NCBI RefSeq assembly: GCF_009834365.1
Contig: NZ_CP041348.1
Span: forward strand, 1,835,001 to 1,899,000
Reading direction: 5' to 3'
DNA: 64,000 nucleotides
Origin: Komagataeibacter xylinus
Lineage (GTDB): Bacteria; Pseudomonadota; Alphaproteobacteria; Acetobacterales; Acetobacteraceae
Below the pieces are notes generated by a model. The model did not search any database. It saw only the letters and a program-made list of their open reading frames with translations, and was not told the DNA's origin. The position numbers and the translations under genes were made by a program. This document shows positions 30,451-37,094 of this stretch, piece after piece; positions within the stretch are counted from its first letter, which is position 1, and each line of letters opens with the position of its first letter.

Positions 30451-31260
30451 GTGTCTGCCCCCGAAATACGTCTTGTACTGGCCGATGTGGATGGCACACT
30501 GGTCACGAAGGACAAGATCCTGACCCCACGCGCCATCCGCGCGGTCGAGCGCCTGCGTGAGCGGGGCATACTGTTCACCATTACCAGTGGCCGGCCGCCC
30601 AAGGGCATGAAGATGGTGATCGATCCGCTGAAAATTTCAGAGCCGATCGCGGGCTTCAATGGCGGCATGATGGTCAAACCCGATTTTACCGTGATCGAGG
30701 CCCGCACCCTGCCAGTCGAGACCGCGCGCAAGGTGATCGGCATCATCCGCGACCACAAGGCCGACCCGTGGGTGTATAACGGCAATGACTGGATCGTCTC
30801 CAAACTCGACGCCCCGCACGTGGCGCGCGAGCAGTGGACGGTCAAGTTCCCGCCCGTGGTCGGCAATGTCGAGGCGAAGCTCGATCAGGTGGTCAAGATC
30901 ACCGGGGTGAGCGATGACCTTGAGCTGATGAAGCGCCTCGAGCATGACCTGCAGCAGGTGCTGGGTGATACGGCCTCGGCCGCGCTGTCGCAGCCGTACT
31001 ACGTGGACGTGACCAACAGGGATGCCAACAAGGGCGGCGTGGTGATGACGCTCGAACGCCTGCTGGGCATTCCCGCCAGCCAGATGGTGACACTGGGCGA
31101 CCAGCCCAATGATGTGCTGATGTTCCGCAAGAGCGGCATGTCGATCGCCATGGGGCAGGCAAGCCCCGAGGTGCAGAAGCAGGCGACCTATGTCTCCACC
31201 TCGTGCGAGGAGGAAGGATTCGCCAATGGAATCGAGAAATTCGTGCTGGGGGATGCGTGA
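30451..31260 (+). CDS. Cof-type HAD-IIB sugar-phosphate phosphatase
   Basis: A 269-aa haloacid dehalogenase hydrolase. Motif I is LADVDGTLV (nucleophile Asp), motif II is TITSGRPPKGM, motif III Lys is in RDANKGGVVMTLERL, and motif IV is TLGDQPNDVLMF. The IIB cap between motifs II and III suits phosphosugars. The start is GTG at 30451, 7 nt after a strong AGGAGGA site. It lies between zwf and pgl and abuts the pgl start, so it may remove side products or adjust pentose phosphate intermediates. The exact substrate is unknown. Confidence 0.85.
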   Translation: MSAPEIRLVLADVDGTLVTKDKILTPRAIRAVERLRERGILFTITSGRPPKGMKMVIDPLKISEPIAGFNGGMMVKPDFTVIEARTLPVETARKVIGIIRDHKADPWVYNGNDWIVSKLDAPHVAREQWTVKFPPVVGNVEAKLDQVVKITGVSDDLELMKRLEHDLQQVLGDTASAALSQPYYVDVTNRDANKGGVVMTLERLLGIPASQMVTLGDQPNDVLMFRKSGMSIAMGQASPEVQKQATYVSTSCEEEGFANGIEKFVLGDA

Positions 31261-31261
31261 G

Positions 31262-32002
31262 ATGACCGGTGGACATGATGTGAAAACGGGCGCGATGGTG
31301 GTGCTGCCCGATGCCGAGGCCATTGCCCAACACATGGCGAAGTGGCTGACCGGACAGGCGCTGGCCAAAAAGGATGGCCCGTTCGTGCTGGCCCTTTCTG
31401 GCGGGTCCACGCCCAAGCGGCTGTACCAGATCCTGGCGTCTGCTGAATATCGTGATCGCTTCCCGTGGACGAACACGCAGTTCTTCTTTGGCGATGAGCG
31501 CTTCGTGCCCGAAAGCGATGCAGCCAGCAATTACAACATGGTCGAGACCGAGATGCTGGCGCACGTAACGGTGCCGCCCGCCAACGTGCACCCCATGCCC
31601 ACCTCGGGCGACCCGGTGCAGGCGGCGGCAAGGTATCAGGCGGAGCTTGAAGCGGTTTATGGTGGCAGGGTGCTGGAACCCGGTCGCCCGTTATTCGATG
31701 TGGTGATGCTGGGGCTGGGCGATAACGGGCATACCGCCTCGCTCTTTCCGCGCCAGCCCGTGCTGGAGGAGAAAAAGCTCTGGGTCTCGACCTGCGTGCC
31801 TGATGATGCGCCGCATACACGTCTTACGCTCACCTATCCCGCCATCCATTCCAGCCGGCATGTGGTGTTCATGCTCGCAGGCGCAGGCAAGCGTGAAGCC
31901 TTTGCAAAAGTGCGCGCGGGCGATCCGGCGGAGCCTGCCAGTCATATCACGACCGAGGGTGAACTCATCTGGCTTATGGACAAGGCGGCGGCGGGGCAAT
32001 GA
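31262..32002 (+). CDS. pgl: 6-phosphogluconolactonase
   Basis: It hydrolyses 6-phosphoglucono-lactone made by Zwf. The DevB-type signatures are LALSGGSTPKRLYQILA, QFFFGDERFVPESDAASNYNM and MLGLGDNGHTASLFP. ATG at 31262 gives 246 aa; ATG at 31253 overlaps the HAD gene and is an alternative. Its stop overlaps an upstream possible ATG of rpiA, and the genes are clearly one operon. Confidence 0.95.
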   Translation: MTGGHDVKTGAMVVLPDAEAIAQHMAKWLTGQALAKKDGPFVLALSGGSTPKRLYQILASAEYRDRFPWTNTQFFFGDERFVPESDAASNYNMVETEMLAHVTVPPANVHPMPTSGDPVQAAARYQAELEAVYGGRVLEPGRPLFDVVMLGLGDNGHTASLFPRQPVLEEKKLWVSTCVPDDAPHTRLTLTYPAIHSSRHVVFMLAGAGKREAFAKVRAGDPAEPASHITTEGELIWLMDKAAAGQ

Positions 32003-32079
32003 ACGCCGTGAACACCGCCGCGCCTCCAGCGGGGTACGAAAAGGATACAGCCAGCCAGAAGGACAGCAGGAGCCCGAAC

Positions 32080-32784
32080 ATGACAGGCCAGACAAGTGAC
32101 CCGCGTGAGAAACAGAAACGCCTTGCCGCGATCGAGGCTGCATCCATGGTCAGGGACGGGATGGTGGTTGGCCTCGGCTCGGGTACCACGTCAGCTTACA
32201 TGATTGATGAACTGGGCCGCCGCTGGGCGGAAGGGCTGCGGTTTGCCGCCATTCCTACATCGGAGCATTCGGCCGAGCAGGCGCGTTCGCATGGCATAAA
32301 GCTGGTGACATTCGCCACCCACCCGCAGATTGATCTTGATATTGACGGGGCGGATGAAGTGGAAATGGGCACGCTCAACCTGATAAAAGGGCGGGGCGGG
32401 GCGCTGTTTCGTGAAAAGATCGTGGCGGCCGCCTCGCGCCGTTTTGTGGTGGTGGTGGATGAAAGCAAGCTGGTGCCACGGCTGGGCCACCACATGCCCG
32501 TGCCGGTGGAAGTTACGACATTCGGCTGGGAACTGACGGCCTCCCGGCTGCAGGATCTGGGCGCATGCCCCACCTTGCGGGTGGAGCCGGATGGCACGCC
32601 CTTCAATACTGATGGCGGCAACCTGATCCTGGATTGCAATTTTGGGGAAATCGCTGATTCCGTGGCGTTGGCACGTCGGATCCGTTCTATTGTGGGCGTG
32701 ATTGAAAGCGGTCTGTTCATTGGCCGTACATCCGAAGTTATCGTGGCGGGGAGGGATGGCCTGAAGCACCTGATGGCCGGATAA
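32080..32784 (+). CDS. rpiA: Ribose-5-phosphate isomerase A
   Basis: It interconverts ribulose 5-phosphate and ribose 5-phosphate. RpiA motifs: VVGLGSGTTSAYMIDELGR, IDLDIDGADEVE, LIKGRGGALFREKIVAAAS (catalytic Lys), and NFGEIADSVALARRI. I place the start at ATG 32080, which has a strong AGGAG 7 nt upstream and gives 234 aa. An earlier ATG at 31999 overlaps the pgl stop and would add 27 low-complexity residues. It is the last intact gene of the pentose phosphate block. Confidence 0.94.
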   Translation: MTGQTSDPREKQKRLAAIEAASMVRDGMVVGLGSGTTSAYMIDELGRRWAEGLRFAAIPTSEHSAEQARSHGIKLVTFATHPQIDLDIDGADEVEMGTLNLIKGRGGALFREKIVAAASRRFVVVVDESKLVPRLGHHMPVPVEVTTFGWELTASRLQDLGACPTLRVEPDGTPFNTDGGNLILDCNFGEIADSVALARRIRSIVGVIESGLFIGRTSEVIVAGRDGLKHLMAG

Positions 32785-32818
32785 CCATAGCTTTTACGTG
32801 TGGCGGCGGAGAATAATC

Positions 32819-32893
32819 ATGTTTGTCGGGATTGATCCGGGCATGACGGCCCTCAAGGCCGTGCCGGTAGATGGCAGGCAGCTGGCGCCATAA
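32819..32893 (+). pseudogene. FGGY-type (xylulokinase-like) kinase remnant
   Basis: A 24-codon frame starting with ATG and reading MFVGIDPGMTALKAVPVDG before TAA. It matches the opening MFxGIDLGTSxxKAV motif of xylulokinases. Nothing of the kinase body follows. The remnant suggests that a xylB gene once continued the rpiA operon and was deleted when the toxin-antitoxin/IS segment arrived. Confidence 0.55.
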
Positions 32894-33159
32894 GTGGCCT
32901 CCATCCGGGGGACATGGCTATCGCCACCGGTATCGGCCTGCCCGTCTGGCAGCATGGCGTGATGCTGTCGGCCATGCATATTAACGTGCAGCACCGGAAT
33001 GTGCGGAATTCGCAGCTTGAATCCTCCCTGTGGCAGAAGGGACACGAACTCGGCAACCGGAAGGGATCGACGCTCGATCATGAATTACAGCCGCCATGCA
33101 CGTGCTCGCTGTCGCGTTTCAGGGGGCGAGATATGGATAGGAGGATCTAAAACAGAAGA

Positions 33160-33177
33160 CGTACAGGAAACTGTACG
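33160..33177 (+). promoter_or_regulatory. Operator palindrome of the toxin-antitoxin operon
   Basis: CGTACAG GAAA CTGTACG is a perfect palindrome 25 nt before the antitoxin ATG. YefM-YoeB operators in E. coli contain TGTACA cores, and both arms here carry the related GTACAG/CTGTAC. Autorepression by the YefM-YoeB complex is the likely function. Confidence 0.7.
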
Positions 33178-33202
33178 GTATAGTGAAAGTGGAGGACCGA
33201 TC

Positions 33203-33478
33203 ATGACCTGTGTTTCCTATACCGACCTGCGCCAGAATCTGGCGCATTATCTGGATGAAGCCGTAAACAGCCGCGCGCCGATTATTGTGACCCGCAAGAC
33301 CGGGAAAGGCAGTGTCGTGCTGATGTCGGAAGAAGAATTCTCCGGCTGGCAGGAGACCGTGCATCTCCTGAGCAGCCCGCGCAACGCGGAGAGGCTGTTG
33401 CGGAGCATTCGTGACATTGAGCGTGGGGCAGCGACCGAGCGTGATCTTCTGGAGCCGCAGGATGAGCCGTCGGCGTGA
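33203..33478 (+). CDS. yefM: Antitoxin of the YefM/Phd family
   Basis: A 91-aa antitoxin. The N-terminal half (VSYTDLRQNLAHYLDEAVNSRAPIIVTRKTG) is the Phd/YefM DNA-binding and dimerisation fold. The C-terminal half is acidic and probably disordered until it wraps the toxin. A GGAGG site lies 7 nt before the ATG. It overlaps the toxin gene by 4 nt (GTGA), which ensures coupled translation. The palindrome upstream fits autoregulation. Confidence 0.93.
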   Translation: MTCVSYTDLRQNLAHYLDEAVNSRAPIIVTRKTGKGSVVLMSEEEFSGWQETVHLLSSPRNAERLLRSIRDIERGAATERDLLEPQDEPSA

Positions 33479-33744
33479 AAGTCGTTTTTCACGAAGATGG
33501 CTGGGAAGATTATCTTTCGTGGTTCCGGTCAGACAATGCGGTTCTTGAGAAGGCCAATGCCCTGATCGAGGATGTAAGGCGACATCCATTTCAGGGGCTG
33601 GGCAAGCCGGAACCGCTGAAAGGTCAGCTTTCCGGGTGGTGGTCCCGTCGGATTACGGGAGAACATCGTCTGGTCTACCGGGTTCAGGGGCGTGCGGGGG
33701 AGGATCAGCGGATCGAGATTGCCCAATGCCGGTTTCATTACTGA
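33475..33744 (+). CDS. yoeB: mRNA interferase toxin YoeB
   Basis: An 89-aa ribosome-dependent RNase of the RelE/YoeB fold. The expected active-site residues are present: Glu in GKPEPLKGQLSG, the Arg in RRITGEHRLVYR, and the C-terminal CRFHY with His-Tyr. It starts at GTG 33475 overlapping the antitoxin stop. It appears full length and therefore potentially functional. It sits in the junction between the pentose phosphate block and the IS copy, as is usual for modules that stabilise mobile DNA. Confidence 0.93.
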   Translation: MKVVFHEDGWEDYLSWFRSDNAVLEKANALIEDVRRHPFQGLGKPEPLKGQLSGWWSRRITGEHRLVYRVQGRAGEDQRIEIAQCRFHY

Positions 33745-33756
33745 AGTAGGGGCGTC

Positions 33757-33833
33757 ATGAGCGGGACAGATCCGGCAACCCATGCATTTGAGGATCTGTA
33801 CGCTGAAATGACGGTGCTCCGGCGCAGCGTGGA
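33757..33833 (+). pseudogene. DUF6118-like gene, 5' fragment cut by IS
   Basis: A start ATG and 25 codons (MSGTDPATHAFEDLYAEMTV and a following LRRSVDEL) resemble the N-terminus of DUF6118-type proteins carried by alphaproteobacterial plasmids and mobile elements. The frame runs into the inverted repeat of IS copy 2. Only this stub remains. Together with the RecD2 fragment it hints that both IS copies landed in conjugative-element DNA. The assignment rests on a short stretch. Confidence 0.5.
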
Positions 33834-33874
33834 TGAACTGCCCCGGGTTTACCGGAGAGTAAAACTCTCGGAGG

Positions 33875-34216
33875 ATGAACCCTATGGTAGAGAAGAAGAA
33901 AACATCGCGTTATTCGCCTGAGTTCCGTGAGCGCGCCGTGCGCCTTCTGGACGAACATCGATCGGATTACCCGAGCATTTCGGCAGCCTGTCGGGAGATT
34001 GGTGGCAAGCTTGGCTGTTCGGGAGACAGCCTGCACGACTGGTGGAAGCAGGCGCGGCGAGATGTTGGTGCACAACCGGGACCGACCACAGCCGGGACGG
34101 CACGGATCAAGGCATTGGAGCGTGAGGTTCGTGAACTGCGTCAGGCCAATGAGATCCTCAAGAAAGCTTCGGCTTATTTTGCGCAGGCGGAGCTCGACCG
34201 CCCGTTTCGCAAATGA
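33875..34216 (+). CDS. IS3-family transposase OrfA (copy 2)
   Basis: 113 aa. An N-terminal helix-turn-helix region is followed by a leucine-zipper-like coiled coil (IKALEREVRELRQANEILKK). The stop overlaps the orfB ATG by 4 nt, with orfB in the -1 frame. Compared with copy 1 it has T for A near residue 10 and G for E in the TTAGTAR segment. Confidence 0.93.
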   Translation: MNPMVEKKKTSRYSPEFRERAVRLLDEHRSDYPSISAACREIGGKLGCSGDSLHDWWKQARRDVGAQPGPTTAGTARIKALEREVRELRQANEILKKASAYFAQAELDRPFRK

Positions 34217-35118
34217 TCGCGTTTATTGAAGCCTGTCGTACCGATTATGGGGTCGAGCCAATCTGTCGCGTTCTGCCGATTGCCCCTTCCACGTTTTATC
34301 ATCAGGCGGCCATAGCGAGAGATCCGGCCAGAGCCAGCATACGAGCACAATGTGATAGGGATCTGATGGCGCATATCCGTCGGATCTGGCACGACAACCG
34401 TAATGTTTATGGTGCGCGCAAAGTCTTGCACAGCCTGCAGCGCGAAGGACGGAAGGTCGCGCGCTGCACTGTCGAGCGCCTGATGCGGCAGATGGGCCTG
34501 AAGGGGGTGATCCGGGGCAGGAAGGTCATCACGACCCGTCCGGATACGGCGCGTCCCTGTCCCGATGACAGGGTCAACCGGCAGTTCCGGGCCGAGGTTC
34601 CCAACCAGCTCCGGGTCTCGGACTTCACCTATGTCCAGACCCGGAATGGCATGGTCTATGTGGCGTTTGTCATTGATGTATTCGCCCGCAGGATCGTGGG
34701 CTGGAAGGTCTCGACCTCCATGACCACCCAGTTCGTGCTCGATGCCCTTGAACAGGCCATCTGGCAACGAAAGCCTGCAGGAAATAAGGTGCTGATCCAT
34801 CATTCGGACCGTGGATCACAATATCTGTCGATCCGATATACCGAACGCCTGGCGCTGGCTGGCATCGATGCCTCGGTCGGCACGGTCGGTGACAGTTACG
34901 ATAATGCACTGGCGGAGACGATCAACGGTTTATACAAGGCCGAAGTTATCCATCATCTGGGGCCATGGAAATCCATGGTGCAGGTCGAATGGGAAACACT
35001 CAGATGGGTGGACTGGTATAATAATCGACGCCTATTGGCACCAATTGGCTACAGGCCTCCCGCCGAAGCCGAACGCGCCTTCTATGCAGATCAGAGCAGA
35101 CTTGATATCGCAGCCTGA
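34213..35118 (+). CDS. IS3-family transposase OrfB (copy 2)
   Basis: 301 aa with an intact DDE core: Asp in VSDFTYV, Asp in HHSDRGSQY, Glu in NALAETING. It differs from copy 1 only at LAGIDAS and KSMVQ. It is full length and probably functional either alone or as OrfAB. Confidence 0.95.
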   Translation: MIAFIEACRTDYGVEPICRVLPIAPSTFYHQAAIARDPARASIRAQCDRDLMAHIRRIWHDNRNVYGARKVLHSLQREGRKVARCTVERLMRQMGLKGVIRGRKVITTRPDTARPCPDDRVNRQFRAEVPNQLRVSDFTYVQTRNGMVYVAFVIDVFARRIVGWKVSTSMTTQFVLDALEQAIWQRKPAGNKVLIHHSDRGSQYLSIRYTERLALAGIDASVGTVGDSYDNALAETINGLYKAEVIHHLGPWKSMVQVEWETLRWVDWYNNRRLLAPIGYRPPAEAERAFYADQSRLDIAA

Positions 35119-35159
35119 GCGCTGAACAAATCGCTCTCCGGTAAACCCGGGGCAGTTCA

Positions 35160-35286
35160 CCTGGGAAAGAACGGCCGCAGACGCTCCATCTGTTCATCCA
35201 TCAGCCAAAACAGGTCGCTCATCTTCAGTCTCCTTGCAGAGCCTGAATCAAAATTCCCTACACAAATCAAATAGGTCCTGAGCCTA
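35160..35286 (-). pseudogene. IS5-family (IS1031-like) element remnant
   Basis: On the minus strand an ATG at 35222 begins MSDLFWLMDEQMERLRPFFP, the N-terminus of IS1031/IS427-group transposases typical of Komagataeibacter. AAGGAGACTGAAG is the ribosome site. Upstream, GGCTCAGGACCTATTTG near 35286 is probably the element's terminal repeat. After 21 codons the frame meets IS copy 2, and the rest of the element is gone. Confidence 0.75.
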
Positions 35287-35377
35287 ATAAATTAAGATAT
35301 AACTAATTGTTATATAACAATATTTATGAATCTAATATTCCATTGATATTCTTGTTGAAATTTACAAAGATATTCCT

Positions 35378-35396
35378 ATACGATCCTGAAACGAAT
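35378..35396 (+). promoter_or_regulatory. Candidate shared operator (module 1)
   Basis: ATACGATCCTGAAACGAAT is a degenerate palindrome of the form ATnCGnTn-C-n-G-nAnCGnAT. The extended block from GATATTCC (35369) to TTTGG (35400) is nearly repeated upstream of the DUF2817 gene (51037, minus strand). It lies 25 nt before the chimeric gene at 35422. A TTGAAA at about 35355 could act as -35 with TATACG as -10. Confidence 0.55.
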
Positions 35397-35421
35397 TTGG
35401 TCACCCAGCGGAGCGTAACAA

Positions 35422-35664
35422 ATGTTTTCCTGTCCGAGCATGCACGTTTCCGACCACCTTTCCCCTGCGGATATCATGGCATGCACGGATGCCTTGCAAC
35501 ATGTCGCCAATGCAGCAGGCGTTGCGCCCCGTCACGCGCAGCACTTAGCCCTCCGCAAGTTCTATTACCCTGACACGCTGGACTGGAAAGAGCTGGTTAT
35601 TGCGCGTGGGCGGCAGGTCATTCAGCAGGCGCTCTGCGGTCTGGCGCAGGAAAGCGAGGTATGA
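35422..35664 (+). pseudogene. DUF2817 paralogue, internally deleted (chimeric 80-codon frame)
   Basis: The first 42 residues (including VSDHLSPADIMACTDALQHV then ANAAG) align by eye with the N-terminus of the DUF2817 protein encoded at 49913-51037 (VSDCFSPDYGTARRRFLQRA then ADAG), but diverge. The last 39 residues (FYYPDTLDWKELVIARGRQV onward) are identical to that protein's C-terminus. About 290 central residues, with all zinc ligands, are missing. The switch occurs exactly at the edge of the 1488-bp repeat at 35547. It overlaps the hydantoinase gene by 4 nt as the intact copy does. It could still serve translational coupling. Confidence 0.75.
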
Positions 35665-37034
35665 AGATGCAAGCCACATCCCATGATCTGGTCATCCGGG
35701 GCGATATCGTCCTGAGCGACCGCATCCTTCATGATGGCTGGATCGCCATCACCGGCGACACGGTCGTCGCCGTCGGCACGGGGGAGGCTCCCCCGGCCCG
35801 GAACTGCCATGACGCAACGGGGGACTATGTCATTCCCGGCGCGGTCGATGGCCAGACCCACGCCACCAGCTATGGCGGCCTGCCGGGCATTGAATCCACA
35901 ACGCGCTCCGCCTGCGCGGGGGGCATCACCACGCTGGTGGACATGCCCTACGACAATCCCGCCCCCCTCAACAACCTTGAAAAGTTCAACGCCAAGAAAG
36001 AGGCGATCGAGCAGGTGTCGTATTGCGACATCGCCCTTTACGGCACCGTCCTGCCCGGACAGGGCACCGCCGACATGCGCCCCCTTGCCGAGGCCGGCGT
36101 CGTGGCCTTCAAGATCTCCAGCTTCCAGAGTGATCCCGACCGCTTTCCCCGCCTGCCCGCAAGCGACATGCTCGAGATCCTGCGCGAGGCAAAGGCCATC
36201 AACCTGCCAGTCGGCCTGCATAACGAGGATCAGGAAATCGTCGAGGCGACCATCGCCTCCCTCAAGGCGCGGGGGCTGACAACGCCCGAGTGGCACGATC
36301 CCAGCCGCCCCATCGCCGCCGAGATCGCCGCAACGGCCGCCTTCCTGGCTCTCGGCGCCGATACGGGGGCCCATGTCCATATCGTCCATGCCTCCTGCAA
36401 GGCCGTGCTCGACCTCGTGGCCCATTACCGTGACATGGGCGCGCAGGCCACGGCGGAAGTCTGCTGTCATTACCTGCATTTCGAACCCGCCCAGGACATG
36501 CAGCGCCTCGGCGCGCGCATCAAGGTCAGCCCGCCCATCCGCACCCACATGCGCGAGACCATGTGGAACGAGTTCAGAAAAGACCGCATCGCCTTCATCT
36601 CGTCAGACCATTCCAGCTGGCCCCTGTCGCGCAAGCTGACGGACTCCATCTTCGATGCCGGCGCCGGCATTCCCGGCCTCGAAACCCTCGTCCCCTCCTT
36701 CTACACCGACCTGCAGGGCCAGGTCGAAACGCCCGTGCGCGCGCTGGTCGAGTATCTGTGCGAACGCCCCGCACGGTTCTTCGGCATCTGGCCACGCAAG
36801 GGCCAGATCGCACCCGGCGCCGATGCCGATATCGTCATCCTCAAAAAAGGCCCCGTGCGCTTCGATGAGGCCAAAACCCATGATGACCTCAACTGGAGCC
36901 CCTATCATGGCGAGACATTCGCCGTCTCCATCGCCGCAACATATGTCCGCGGCACAAGGGTCTGGGATGGAGATAACATCACCGCAAAGCCGGGCACGGG
37001 AACATATATCCCAAAAATGTTGTAGATGTGAAAC
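35547..37034 (+). repeat. 1488-bp inverted repeat, copy A
   Basis: This segment and 48543-50030 are reverse complements of equal length with no indels. I count about five substitutions: 35812, 36139, 36209, one in the codon for Gly of APGAD, and the stop codon (TAG here, TAA in B). It covers the 3' end of a DUF2817 gene and the complete hydantoinase-family gene. Confidence 0.95.
35661..37025 (+). CDS. Cyclic amidohydrolase, hydantoinase/allantoinase family (copy A)
   Basis: A 454-aa member of the dihydropyrimidinase/allantoinase/hydantoinase superfamily, which opens cyclic ureides or imides. An N-terminal beta-sandwich strand set (DLVIRGDIVLSDRIL) precedes the TIM barrel. Metal-site elements: Lys151 in VVAFKISSF (carboxylated Lys), His in LHNED, His in IVHASC, Asp in SSDHSSWP. 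The first metal motif, normally HxH, reads Gln65-Thr-His67 (VDGQTHATSYGG), so one canonical ligand is replaced. The same is true of copy B. It differs from B by Asn48 (Asp in B) and Asp160 (Val in B). It is followed by a flavoprotein and an ABC transporter gene set. Confidence 0.85.
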   Translation: MKMQATSHDLVIRGDIVLSDRILHDGWIAITGDTVVAVGTGEAPPARNCHDATGDYVIPGAVDGQTHATSYGGLPGIESTTRSACAGGITTLVDMPYDNPAPLNNLEKFNAKKEAIEQVSYCDIALYGTVLPGQGTADMRPLAEAGVVAFKISSFQSDPDRFPRLPASDMLEILREAKAINLPVGLHNEDQEIVEATIASLKARGLTTPEWHDPSRPIAAEIAATAAFLALGADTGAHVHIVHASCKAVLDLVAHYRDMGAQATAEVCCHYLHFEPAQDMQRLGARIKVSPPIRTHMRETMWNEFRKDRIAFISSDHSSWPLSRKLTDSIFDAGAGIPGLETLVPSFYTDLQGQVETPVRALVEYLCERPARFFGIWPRKGQIAPGADADIVILKKGPVRFDEAKTHDDLNWSPYHGETFAVSIAATYVRGTRVWDGDNITAKPGTGTYIPKML

Positions 37035-37094
37035 TAATGCACTGTTTCAGATGATTTATTTTTTGTTTATTTCGTTACTGTCGCCAAGGTAATA

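Larger units (their letters stand above)
33834..35159 (+). mobile_element. IS3-family insertion sequence, copy 2
   Basis: A 1326-bp element of the same length as copy 1, in the opposite orientation, differing by only a few bases. The 26-bp terminal inverted repeats are perfect. Left flank GGA and right flank CCT do not match, so no target duplication is seen. The left end cuts a DUF6118-like gene and the right end cuts an IS5-type transposase after about 21 codons. Its two flanks therefore derive from different contexts, as expected after recombination or deletion. Confidence 0.95.

Noticed and set aside
35622..36548. A 308-codon frame antisense to the hydantoinase gene, repeated at 49029-49955
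   Set aside because: It appears twice only because it lies in the inverted repeat; glycine/alanine-rich with no domain.
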